A DNA stretch of 36,896 bases from Mesostigma viride (Eukaryota > Streptophyta > Mesostigmatophyceae > Mesostigmatales > Mesostigmataceae): assembly GCA_009746045.1 (NCBI GenBank), contig RPFO01000247.1, forward strand, positions 1 to 36,896, read 5' to 3'. Of this stretch, positions 28,181 through 36,429 are shown one piece after another. The position numbers and the translations under genes are program-made. How positions within the stretch are numbered: position 1 is the first letter of the stretch; each line of letters opens with the position of its first letter. The notes under the pieces were generated by a model. The model did not search any database and was not told the DNA's origin. It saw only the letters and a list, made by a program, of their open reading frames with translations.

Positions 28181-29128
28181 TCAGAGAACGGTCGCCAGGT
28201 TGTCTCCTCCCGTGTCGCCGCTGGTGGTGTGGAACACAAAACCAGGTGGCAGAGTTTCTGCCTCCTGTGTGGCGTGTGCTCGCTCCTTGGGCCGTAGGGA
28301 TGGGTTCTTCCGCCAGCACTCGTCCTCGATGTGGCCGGGTCGCCGACAGAACTTGCAGCGCTTGCCCTTCTTATCAGGCTCAGCCCCTGTGGCATAGGCT
28401 AGGCCTGGAGTTGTTGCAGCGGAGTCCTGCGGCTTGCCTGTGTTGGTGGTCTTGGCCCCGGGTCGAGGAATCTGATCACTGGAAACCAGCATGTCGTAGA
28501 TCTCCAGGAGCAGCTTGTGGATCTGCTCCAGGGTCATCCCCGGCAGGCGGCGGGCGGCCATGGCTGCACGGAACGCAGGCGGTAGTCCATTGATCATGCA
28601 ATCGCGCCACTCGTTCCAGTCCATTGCCTCGCCCGCGTCCTCCAAGTCCTGCCGGAGGAACTTGCCACGTTGCCAGTACTGGTTGCAGGTCTCGCTCGAC
28701 ACTTGCAGGGAAATACGTTGGATCTCGCTCTTCTTGGCCAGTCGGTAGCTCTCGGTTTGGTAGGGCTGCCTCACCTCCGCCTGGAGTGCCTTAAACACGG
28801 AGCTGGCACGTCGGTCAGTAACCAATCGCGCCACGCGTGCCCCTCGGCCCTTCATAAGGCTGATGATGGGTGTGAGCAGCGTTTTCTCGGCAGAAATCAC
28901 ATCAGGGTCGTTCATGTCGGCTGTGCCGTCGATGACGTCCTTGACATTGTATGCCTCGCACCCGGTAAGTAGCATATCCTCGAACTCGCGCCAGGTGGCG
29001 TAGTCTTCAAAAGGATCGAAGCGCGTCATGCTGCGGAAGTATTTTACAACCTCCTTAGCGCCCTTCGTTCTTGGGAGCTCATCGCGTGAAGGTGGGGTAT
29101 TGGACGCACCACCACTGCGTGTGTTCAT
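28181..29128 (-). CDS. gag: Gag of element D
   Basis: 315 residues from the ATG at 29128 (start MNTRSGG); the frame is open further upstream only from a GTG. The body resembles Copia-type gag (UBN2-like): YWQRGKFLRQDLEDAGE, a CMINGLPPAFRAAM stretch and MTLEQIHKLLLEIY. A CCHC knuckle CKFCRRPGHIEDEC follows (about 28315-28355), then a short tail ending at TGA 28181-28183. The frame appears intact, consistent with recent selection or recent insertion. It would make particles that package D RNA while an unrelated partner supplies enzymes. Confidence 0.88.
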   Translation of the reverse strand: MNTRSGGASNTPPSRDELPRTKGAKEVVKYFRSMTRFDPFEDYATWREFEDMLLTGCEAYNVKDVIDGTADMNDPDVISAEKTLLTPIISLMKGRGARVARLVTDRRASSVFKALQAEVRQPYQTESYRLAKKSEIQRISLQVSSETCNQYWQRGKFLRQDLEDAGEAMDWNEWRDCMINGLPPAFRAAMAARRLPGMTLEQIHKLLLEIYDMLVSSDQIPRPGAKTTNTGKPQDSAATTPGLAYATGAEPDKKGKRCKFCRRPGHIEDECWRKNPSLRPKERAHATQEAETLPPGFVFHTTSGDTGGDNLATVL

Positions 29129-29208
29129 GGTGTACAAGAGGTAAAACAGGCGCTCCTCGCGCGGAAAGAAAGACTCGCAGCGGTGAAATAAAATGCGCCT
29201 TGGAAAGC

Positions 29209-29445
29209 TCACTCGAAAACAATGCCCTTTTCTTCCTTTAGATGCTTCAAATAGCTCAGTAACAAAGTGTTGAGCCACAGATAGTCAATTGGGCAATCTG
29301 GGTTGTGTTCTCTGATGCCCTTTATGATCTCTTCTATCCACTGCTGCGCCTTAGCAGGGTTGATAAACGCTGATATTTTCCGCCCCTGAAATTCAATAGT
29401 TACTGTGGCAAAATCTGGCTGATCAGGCCCTTCCTCTGTGCTCAT
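29209..29445 (-). CDS. Small ORF upstream of D gag (78 aa, unknown)
   Basis: ATG at 29445, TGA at 29209-29211, 80 nt before the gag ATG. Acidic start (MSTEEGPDQPD), then a short beta-like run (VTIEFQGRKISAF) and two likely helices (AQQWIEEIIKGIREH and LLLSYLKHLKEEKG). I recognise no family. Position, between primer site and gag, parallels ORF0 of A/B/C, but I see no sequence similarity. It could be a small accessory protein or an upstream ORF controlling gag translation. Confidence 0.5.
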   Translation of the reverse strand: MSTEEGPDQPDFATVTIEFQGRKISAFINPAKAQQWIEEIIKGIREHNPDCPIDYLWLNTLLLSYLKHLKEEKGIVFE

Positions 29446-29540
29446 CAGTACCCTTGCAAAAGTAGGCTGGAAAACTGGGCGTTTTTCTCCTTATAGGCGC
29501 TTCTTGTAGACGTTTAGTGGCTTGTGAAGGCGATTCGGAA

Positions 29541-29557
29541 CTTGGCTTTCGATACCA
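29541..29557 (-). promoter_or_regulatory. Primer-binding site of element D
   Basis: In sense, directly after the 5' LTR: TGGTATCGAAAGCCAAG. TGGTATC matches the start of the initiator-Met tRNA primer sites common in Copia elements; the rest differs from the plant version, so the tRNA is not certain. Confidence 0.7.
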
Positions 29558-30385
29558 TGTCAAAATATTCTATAGAATGTGTTGACCAGATTCCTATTTA
29601 TACTTCCAATCACCTATATATTTTGCAGGTGTCGGAGTAGAGTTCCGGTCTTATGAAGCTTCCTCTTGGTGAACAAAATGAGGCGATTTCAATGATATAA
29701 TTCGCGTCTTTATTGTCCCAATATCCCGGCTAGCGGCCCTTGTACAAGGCCAGCTGCCATGGCTGCTCAAGTAGTGCTTAACATTAAGGAGCAAGAGGTC
29801 ACAGCTATATGCTACGTTGCGCACAAAGCACAAGTCACGAAACAAGCAATATCCGCCGTTAGATGTCTGGCGGCGCACTGCTGAACATCGGATGCATAGA
29901 GCACATGCATAACAGGCATGCACAAGCTAAAGGACCAAGGTTGCAGCGCCGGCGCCACTATACTCTACCATGTATATCTGATTTCTTTCTAGTGGCGCGG
30001 CTCATGCTGCTCGGCTCAACTTAGGTGTAAGAATTACAAGTGCAACGGCGCGGCGCGACGCCAGGACTAAACGCCACAATGGTACGCATGGGAAAAATGT
30101 CAAAGTACCCATGCGGTGCATCAAGACTCAGTAGAAGAAAAGTGGTACGACTGTCGGACGTCACAGCTAGTCCATCATATCGTCCGTATAACAAAGTAGA
30201 AAATATTCCGTGCGGTTCAGTACAACAACATGCCCCAAGCCTAAACTATTAATTTAAGTGTGCCATAAATTAGGCGTACGATGGGTGCAATTAAGTAGCG
30301 ATGCAACCCAACCGTCGGCTAGAAAAATAATTGGTCACACTTAATCCAGCTAGCTATTCGGGCATAAGTGTCTATACCGCTGACA
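29558..30385 (-). repeat. 5' LTR of element D (828 bp)
   Basis: Direct repeat of 27186-28013; no differences noticed. Its right edge is followed by TTAAC. Confidence 0.93.
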
Positions 30386-30390
30386 TTAAC
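30386..30390. repeat. Target-site duplication TTAAC, right copy (element D)
   Basis: Identical to 27181-27185. Confidence 0.92.
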
Positions 30391-30750
30391 CCTGCTGTTC
30401 AGCTGCTGCTCCACGTTCCTCAGCCATGCACTCCTGACAAGTGCAGGTGCAGACAAGGGTACCCAGTCTTCAGAGATGATCAATTTCTTGACCTCCTGGA
30501 TTGCCCTCTCGATAGCACCCTGCTGCCCATGAGCCTCCCTAGGTGTAACCAGCAACTCAGGAAGGGTAGGATCACCCTTGAGATGCTGAAACTGCATGTC
30601 CACCTGGATCCTTGTGGTAGGAAACTTGGCTCTTACATTCTGCAGGGCAGCCAGCAAGTACCTGTTCTTCATAGAAGGTAAATGCTCTAGCACCTTGTAT
30701 TTGGTGTACCTGTCCACGCACACCAACAGTTGCATGCCCCTGATGTGTTG

Positions 30751-30755
30751 GATAT
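30751..30755. repeat. Target-site duplication GATAT, left copy (element E)
   Basis: Partner at 31089-31093. The uninterrupted site would place the first catalytic Asp codon of C integrase (31092-31094) at the junction. Confidence 0.88.
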
Positions 30756-31088
30756 AGTTAAGTAATGCAATACGCATTACTTTTGCATACTTGCAAGTAT
30801 GCAAAAAGTAATGCGTATTGCATTACTTAACTAAAATTGGGCCGCGTGGGGAAATCCGGCGTTCCGCACACACCGCTCGTTACCGAGGTGACTCGATTAA
30901 TTACGACTCGGCTATAAATACCACTTGACAAAGTAAGGCGTATTTTAATCGAGTCACCTCGGTAACGAGCGGTGTGTGCGGAACGCCGGATTTCCCCACG
31001 CGGCCCAATTTTAGTTAAGTAATGCAATACGCATTACTTTTGCATACTTGCAAGTATGCAAAAGTAATGCGTATTGCATTACTTAACT
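30756..31088. mobile_element. Element E: 333-bp palindromic foldback element
   Basis: Terminal blocks 30756-30832 (77 bp) and 31013-31088 (76 bp) are each almost or fully self-palindromic: GTAATGC/GCATTAC hairpins on both sides of GCATACTTGCAAGTATGC. Between them are inverted arms of 68 bp (30833-30900 and 30945-31012) and a 44-bp centre with no coding potential. Ends read AGTTAAG...CTTAACT with a 5-bp target duplication. It codes for nothing. It resembles a MITE or foldback element by structure; its ends also resemble the AGTT ends of the C LTR. Confidence 0.88.
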
Positions 31089-31093
31089 GATAT
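31089..31093. repeat. Target-site duplication GATAT, right copy (element E)
   Basis: Identical to 30751-30755. Confidence 0.88.
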
Positions 31094-31724
31094 CACACTG
31101 CAGATCACCAATGCTCTGAGGTAGAGCTTTGGCATGTGATTTCCTGGGCTTGTTGGAGGACAACTGGCACTTACACCGTGAGGCAGCTTGCTGACACGCC
31201 TTAAGAAGGGGTGCCCTGCCCATACGGAAGGCAAAGTTGTTTGACAGAGAAGTGGCATGCCCAAGCATGTTGTGGATTCGGGCACCCAACTCCTGGTACA
31301 CAGAGGAAGCAGTCCCTGGCACAGTCAGGACTGTGCTGTCAGGTTGTCCAGCATCACCATGCTGACTTCCATCCTGTTCTGACTCAGAGCCTGAGTCACC
31401 CTGCTCATGCCCAACACCTGGACCGCCAGCAGGGACCACATGCATACCACCAGAGGCCTTCACACCCCTCTGTGGTTGTACATTGGTTTCTCTCAAAATG
31501 AGAGGTCCACCCTCGTGCCCAGCACGAGGATGCATGGGGTCAGACATTCTTACAGCTGCATCAGCTGTCAAGGACGTCTTCATAGGAACCTGTACCTCTC
31601 CAGGTGACCTGGGGCCACCCTGAACCTGGAGATCACCCTCTTGTTGCCCAGATATAAAATCTGCATTGGAGCACCTGGCCTCCCCCCTGGGTGAATTAAG
31701 GTGTGTAGGGGTTGCCTCAGACAG
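31089..31724 (-). pseudogene. pol: Pol of element C, N-terminal part: leader and integrase finger
   Basis: Open in the gag frame directly after TGA 31725-31727; the first ATG is at 31583, so this can be a readthrough product or reinitiated. A low-complexity leader leads to the finger: HNMLGH, then C-x6-C-x-C (ACQQAASRCKC), the same spacing as in family 1 and unlike the usual C-x2-C. It ends at the E insertion beside GDLQCD. Confidence 0.85.
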
Positions 31725-32840
31725 TCACTGCTCCTTGTTGTCTTCTTGCTGACTGCCCTTTGAAGGCTGGCCTGCCTGGGACTTGTTGTTGTTCTTCTTC
31801 TTGTTGTTGTTATTCTTGTTGCTGCTCTGGCCCTGGGACTTCTTGAAGCTGGGACACTCCTTCTTGATGTGCCCCCACCCCTTGCACAGGTAGCATTGTA
31901 TCTTTGACTTGCCCTGGCCTCCTCCCCCGTTGTCAGGCGCGTTGCCCTGCTTGGGCTTACCACCCACCCGCCTGAACACCGACTTGGAGTGTGACCTCCT
32001 GTCAGAGTCGGGTGAATGATCGCCCTTGCGCTTGTTATGGTTGCCCCCTCGTCCTCCCTGGCTTCTGTCAGCCTCAGACGTCTTGGAGCCCCCCTGGGCA
32101 CGCCCACCTGCGTGGGTAGCCTTCACTGCTGGCACTCCTCCCTCAAACAGCTCCTCTGCCTCGAGTGCTTGTTTGATTATGACCTTGTAGGCCTTGAGGG
32201 TTGAGTGTGGGGCACACATGACCTTTAAGGAGCCACGTGTCGCCTTATCCAGCCCAGAAACCTTGAGCCAGTTGGTCAGGGCTATGTTATCAGCAACATT
32301 AAAGCCATGAGCCCTGCCTTCCTCAACCATTTTACAATAGTTAAGGAAGTTTTGGATCAGGTCTCCCTTGACCTCCCACCCCTGGTATTTATCCTGCCAA
32401 TGGATCCCCACTTTCTTCCTCTGATCCTCTAGCAGCTCCTTTAACTCTGCCACGTAGCTGGACCAGGCCTTGTTGGCCTTCTTACACTCTCTAGTGAGGT
32501 CCTTTATCTGATCTGTACACTTGCCAAAAGTCTGGCTACCTATCCAGATCTGGTAATAGTTTGTACCACCGTACAAACTTGGAAACCCCTCTAGCCCCTC
32601 CACAAACTCCTCAGCCTGCTTGGGCTTTGTGTCTGACGTGACAGGTTGCAGTTGATTCACAATAAGCAAACCCTGGGTAGTGAGATCATAACCAAGAACA
32701 GCTTGTGCATTATTATTATTGTGATGAATGTTGGTAATCTCTCCGGTAACCCCCACGTCATCTACGTGAGCGGTCCCACTACCAGCACCACCATTATTCC
32801 CACTGGCTGGGGCACCTTTGCTACGGCGCCCGTCTGCCAT
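31725..32840 (-). CDS. gag: Gag of element C
   Basis: 371 residues from the ATG at 32840, apparently intact. A Gly/Ala/Asn-rich start is followed by a helical core (ELKELLEDQRKK, GRAHGFNVADNIALTNWL, corresponding to GAKHGFNLTDRAVADYFL in family 1). A basic Gly/Lys/Ser linker precedes one CCHC knuckle, CYLCKGWGHIKKEC, and the tail is Asn/Lys-rich. It stops at TGA followed by CTG, and pol is open in the same frame. Confidence 0.9.
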   Translation of the reverse strand: MADGRRSKGAPASGNNGGAGSGTAHVDDVGVTGEITNIHHNNNNAQAVLGYDLTTQGLLIVNQLQPVTSDTKPKQAEEFVEGLEGFPSLYGGTNYYQIWIGSQTFGKCTDQIKDLTRECKKANKAWSSYVAELKELLEDQRKKVGIHWQDKYQGWEVKGDLIQNFLNYCKMVEEGRAHGFNVADNIALTNWLKVSGLDKATRGSLKVMCAPHSTLKAYKVIIKQALEAEELFEGGVPAVKATHAGGRAQGGSKTSEADRSQGGRGGNHNKRKGDHSPDSDRRSHSKSVFRRVGGKPKQGNAPDNGGGGQGKSKIQCYLCKGWGHIKKECPSFKKSQGQSSNKNNNNKKKNNNKSQAGQPSKGSQQEDNKEQ

Positions 32841-33006
32841 TCTGCACTACAAGCTATTCAAAAACACCTCAGCAAAGCAGCAGAATAAAGTATGTACAAA
32901 GAATTGTCGCAACTGCCGCCTGCGCCGGTGTCGCCTCCGCCCCCGCGAATCGCCGTTGAAAAATCGACAAAATGTCGACGAGTACTGGAAAAGAAAATTG
33001 GCCGAC

Positions 33007-33722
33007 TTAGTAGTCAAGGCCCCGGAAGTCGCAGTACTCGTATGCGAACTCACGATCCTCCATATCCGGCGTGTGAGCCGGACCTGCGCCGGTATGTATC
33101 AAAACCGGTGTGCTCCCCGTCGCGAAAGTTGCGATGCGCCGACGCGCTACGAGGCGCAGAGGATGTGTAAAGATCGACAACAATTCCCACCCCGCGGGAA
33201 TCCACTCTCGCAAAGATGCGAGAAATGCCACCAGGTTAATGAGAACCTGGCGTTCGCGACTGCGTACGCCGCGTGTGAGCAGCGATAGCAACGCGAGGTC
33301 TTGAAATAAGTTTGTCGACACCACCGGCGCACCCCCCGTGCGTAGTGATGCCCAGTTTTGTAAATTTCTTTGGTAGCCGGTGAGTGAAGAGATGGCGTTA
33401 TCCAACTCCTCGATGGCAGTGGTGACTTCGGTCACCGACCGCAAACCTCCACGCACCTGGACCGTAAATTGCGACAAAATGTTGCGAATCTGGTCCAATG
33501 GCGTGCGTATAGCCGGCACCAACTGCGGCAAATCGGGGTCCTCGGGGAAATCCCCGAGCAATGGATGAGCTGCGCGCTGCCGACGATGAAGTTCGTCCAG
33601 CGATATCGTGACCTCGTCAAGCAATTGCTGCCACGACGGCGCAGCCGGTCTTGGTAAAGGATCAGCCGGCGGAGCGGCTATCTCCTCATCGCGGGAATTC
33701 GGAATTCTTCAGAATTTGGCAT
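33007..33722 (-). pseudogene. ORF0 of element C: extra ORF upstream of gag
   Basis: ATG at 33722, 24 nt inside the element from the 5' LTR, the same place as in B. A one-base slip near 33690 separates the first ~10 codons from the long open stretch (about 33680 to TAA 33007). About 238 residues; mostly predicted helix with Leu-rich segments (LDELHRRQ, LIRNILSQF-like, INLVAFLASLREW). Some blocks align with B ORF0: N-W-A, NLVA[VF]L, [IF]-T-x-P-F/L, and TG...TPD...F-x-Y near the end. No known family recognised. It lies 166 nt before gag on the same strand. Confidence 0.65.
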
Positions 33723-33746
33723 ATTTGGAACGAGGCGTGTAATACG
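33723..33746 (-). promoter_or_regulatory. Putative primer region after C's 5' LTR, without TGG
   Basis: Sense CGTATTACACGCC follows the LTR directly. It shares CGTAYTA with element B and lacks TGG. Confidence 0.4.
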
Positions 33747-34362
33747 AGTTGTATGAGAGTGAATGCCACGAATTCCGCCATGGTTCTTGCAGGAAGTTGC
33801 CTTTATTAATAACAGGAAACACAGACGTAAGTCACGTCACTTCCAAGACTGCACGCAGCACAGACGACAGGGTCGCAGTGCCAAGAGAACGTGCACGCAA
33901 GAACTAGCGTCCCGGTGCGACCAAGTCACACATATAGGTTGTTAGGGACGCGTCCAAGTATTCAGCTGCACTGTCACAGCTGAACTGTCAATCAATTGAT
34001 TACACAGACTCTGGCACGCCTTTGGCGCGGAGATCTATCAATTGTCCATACGGCTAGTCCTGTGGACCTATCCGTACACTACTCAGCATCAATTGTCTCA
34101 TAGGTCCTGGCGCGCTACAGCGCGCCTACCTATCAATTGACCATCAAGTCCTGTACAAGTCCTGTCAACGTCCTGCGGACTATCAAAGTGACACTTGTAC
34201 ATCCTGTGTCCGTACGCGCCCACAGTGGCGCGCCGGGTACTGTCGGCACAGCCTAGGAAACGTCATAACTTTTACGTTCCTTAACCAAATGAGGCGTTCA
34301 AGGTGCCGTTGGAAAGAGCGTAACAATCTCTATCCATCTAACGTAAATCCTTTACGTTAACT
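33747..34362 (-). repeat. 5' LTR of element C (616 bp)
   Basis: Same length as 22989-23604. It retains four ATCAATTG sites (the third is intact here). Right end AACT is followed by GACAG. Confidence 0.93.
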
Positions 34363-34367
34363 GACAG
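34363..34367. repeat. Target-site duplication GACAG, right copy (element C)
   Basis: Identical to 22984-22988; B's pol sequence resumes here. Confidence 0.93.
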
Positions 34368-34838
34368 TTCTATGGATAGTAGGAAGGTCACAGAGGTCAG
34401 GGGCCGTGCAGCAGCATTAATATCCCTGGTGCAGGAACAGTCCTCTCTGGTCTGCTGGTACAGTCGGTTACAGAACAGGGTAACTCCCAGCAGTGACATT
34501 GCTGAGTGCAGGGCAATCTGTGAAGGGCTAATTCATACTGCTTTTACTTGAGGGAGCTATTTTACCAGCTATGTCAAGTGGCTTCCTGTCGGTTGCAGAT
34601 GCACACACTGGTAAGAACTGACAGCATGGGCATGGTGCAGTTTGTGCACAGGCAGCTGGCCAGGAGCAGGGACCTTGATTACTTGTTGCTCAAGGAAATG
34701 TCTTGCTTAGCTAACATTGAACATGTGGCTGGCGTGGACAACCCTGCAGATGCTCTCACCAAGCTGGAGGAGAAGGCTGAGCTGCAATACCCTTTGCTTC
34801 GTGGGCTCATGGCCTCCAAGGGGGGAGGGCCAGAGTAG
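34368..34838 (+). pseudogene. pol: Pol of element B, C-terminal RNase H part
   Basis: Resumes the RNase H cut at 22988 (SSMDSRKV, SSDIAECRAI). Relative to A it has three extra bases near 34530 and one missing base near 34543, which causes a stop; the last 96 codons (34548-34838) are open again with RTDSMGMVQF and DNPADALTKL, ending at TAG. Confidence 0.88.
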
Positions 34839-35241
34839 ACCAAACAGCCTTGCTCTAGGTGGGAGGCATCCCAGTGGGCTGGGCAGCCACGTGGTGGCTG
34901 ACAGCAGGTCCTTCAGAGTTCAGACACACTCTGCTGGACAGGGGTCAGGGTGGAGTCACTCCCCTGGCTGAGAATTTCGCCTGGCTCTGTCATAGAGCTG
35001 CAGAAGAGTCTTAAGGACTTTGTAATGGGCCTTGGGTCTTCATGGAATGGACCCTGCAAGGGCAGCCCAAGTGTTGGCTCTAACAGGTTGCTGTACATTT
35101 GTATATATTCTCTGTAACCAACCTGTTGCATGCTAATAAAACCCTGGTTGTGTGACCATGTTGGACGTGGTTGCCAGGGGCCTCACTATGGGTTATACTC
35201 CTTTATAATAAAACATAATCTTGTTATTGTCATGTCTTGTT

Positions 35242-35315
35242 GTTTGTGATGCTCAGTTCCAGGAGCTGATCCAAACCTGGAGGATATGGGGTGGGGTTCG
35301 ATTCCCCAGCTGACC
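35242..35315 (+). other. tRNA-like segment with T-arm/B-box hairpin
   Basis: 35292-35308 reads TGGGG-TTCGATT-CCCCA, a perfect 5-bp T-arm with a 7-nt loop and a match to the Pol III B box. Upstream are D-arm-like GCTC/GAGC (35251-35266) and a 4-bp arm ATCC/GGAT (35269-35285) at tRNA-like spacing. The acceptor stem pairs poorly and the middle loop lacks U33, so it is not a functional tRNA gene. The T-arm recurs in A (10915-10931) and in C (24258-24274, with one G-U pair). Confidence 0.55.
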
Positions 35316-35440
35316 TCAGCCTGGCATGTATGAATCCTGAGTGAGACTCAGTGAGGACATGGGCTCCCCATGTGTTGGCTAACATTTGTCAGGGCTCTCT
35401 CAGTCTTTGGAAGGATTTAAAAGATAAAGGAGGCTCCGTG

Positions 35441-35464
35441 GCGGGCGCCATATGAACGGGCGCC
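35441..35464 (+). repeat. Doubled GGGCGCC motif
   Basis: GCGGGCGCC and ACGGGCGCC, separated by 6 nt. C has two GACGGGCGCC copies at 24095-24118 (minus strand), and A has the family-1 pair at 10759-10783. Distance from the T-arm hairpin is about 150 nt in both families. Confidence 0.6.
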
Positions 35465-35747
35465 TGTGATAACTGGATGACCAGGAACTCACAATAGTAC
35501 GTTCATGGACTCCTCTATCCAAACTCCTCTGACTAAGTGAAGACCTAACTTTAATCTACACCAGGTTCCCAAAGAAAGGGTTGGGATGTCATGTGGGTCA
35601 GAGGGCAACCTTTGAACCAATGAGCAGGCCTAGCTAATATTTGGAGGCACCTCAGGTTCCAAAAGAAAGGCAGGTCTGGTCTCTGGGAGGGATCAGATGT
35701 CTGAAGGCTTGTGGGGACAGTGGCTGATAGGTTCTCAGGCTGGTCCA

Positions 35748-35771
35748 AGCTCCAAAACAAGAAAGGGTTGG
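35748..35771 (+). promoter_or_regulatory. Polypurine tract of element B
   Basis: CCAAAACAAGAAAGGGTTGG ends directly at the LTR start AGTTAGC. Similar tracts lie about 95 and 185 nt upstream. Confidence 0.7.
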
Positions 35772-36424
35772 AGTTAGCATATTGGGGCACCAATGTGCTA
35801 GATGGATGCAGGTTGAGGAGACCTTTCCAACGCCGTGTCAACCGCCTAGAACAGACAAGGGACTAGAAAGTTATCAAGTCCCGAAGTACTGCCGACCGGG
35901 GGCGGGGCGGGGCACACTCAGGGCATAGTGGACAGGACACGTGGCAGGCCGTGCCTGCACAGGCTTAGCCTGGACTCTCACGTGACTGGGACACAGTGTA
36001 CTGAGGGCTCAACGGTACTGTGGCTAGTAGAAGCCAGTAACCAGCCAGCAGGTCTGCAAGGATGTACGTCCTTGCAGGACTGTGGCAGGTCCTGTGCTGT
36101 CCTAGACACAGGATAGCCAGAGATTCCTGTATGCTGCCTGCAACGAGGATGCAAGGCAGCGATACGAGGCTCTGGCAATGTAGCGTTGCCCAGCGTTGCT
36201 CATGACCGAGGAACAAGGATGGAACGAGGTTGCATATAGCTCGAGGCTCAACGAGGCAACGAGCGTCTTCACACACGAACCTTGGTCGTCACGACGAGTG
36301 GCGAGCCTATCGAGGGTCGTAGGCCTGGTGTGAGGATAAAGGTTGCTAGCCAGCAGCCTAGGGTCATTCCAGCCGGCAAGGACCAGGAGCTCACAAGCTC
36401 TGCTGACGAGTTGCTGCGCAAATG
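35772..36424 (+). repeat. 3' LTR of element B (653 bp)
   Basis: Direct repeat of 16651-17304, ending GCGCAAAT and followed by GCTCG. Confidence 0.93.
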
Positions 36425-36429
36425 CTCGC
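36425..36429. repeat. Target-site duplication GCTCG, right copy (element B)
   Basis: Identical to 16646-16650. Confidence 0.9.

Larger units (their letters stand above)
27186..30385 (-). mobile_element. Element D: non-autonomous LTR retrotransposon encoding Gag only
   Basis: 3200 bp; 828-bp LTRs with no difference that I could see; TG...CA ends; target duplication TTAAC. The 1544-nt interior holds a small ORF and a gag gene but no protease, integrase or RT. This matches the TR-GAG type of non-autonomous element, which depends on enzymes from a partner. It is unrelated in LTR sequence to A, B and C. Confidence 0.92.
30386..30755 (-). pseudogene. pol: Pol of element C, central integrase segment
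   Basis: Lies between the E and D insertions. Reads QHIRGMQLLVCVDRYTKYK, then QVDMQFQHL (second catalytic Asp) and HGQQGAIERAIQEVKK (Glu). About 29 residues separate that Asp and Glu, shorter than the usual 35 and close to the 31 in family 1. It is open across the whole segment. Confidence 0.85.
22989..34362 (-). mobile_element. Element C: Copia-like family 2, minus strand, inserted in B's RNase H
   Basis: 616-bp LTRs on each side, target duplication GACAG, sense order (right to left) LTR - ORF0 - gag - pol - 3' noncoding - LTR. Without D and E it would be about 7.8 kb. Same architecture as A/B but clearly diverged in protein sequence. Pol is broken by elements D and E and by several frameshifts, so it cannot be autonomous now. 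Confidence 0.93.
34839..35771 (+). other. 3' noncoding region of element B
   Basis: No gene seen in 933 nt. It contains AATAAA at 35135-35140 and 35207-35212, a T-arm-like hairpin (35292-35308), a doubled GGGCGCC motif (35441-35464), and three purine-tract-like copies at 35562-35584, 35653-35672 and 35748-35771, the last touching the LTR. Confidence 0.75.
16651..36424 (+). mobile_element. Element B: Copia-like family 1, plus strand, inserted in A and interrupted by C
   Basis: Direct-repeat LTRs (654 and 653 bp), target duplication GCTCG, and body 5' LTR - ORF0 - gag - pol - 3' noncoding - LTR. Without the C insertion it would be about 8.4 kb. It lies head-to-head with its sibling A, giving inverted arms of about 6.5 kb. 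Its ORF0, gag and RNase H carry several frameshifts besides the C insertion. Confidence 0.93.

Noticed and set aside
35242-35315. A functional tRNA gene
   Set aside because: Good T-arm, but weak acceptor pairing and no proper anticodon loop (no U33). Kept as a tRNA-like element instead.
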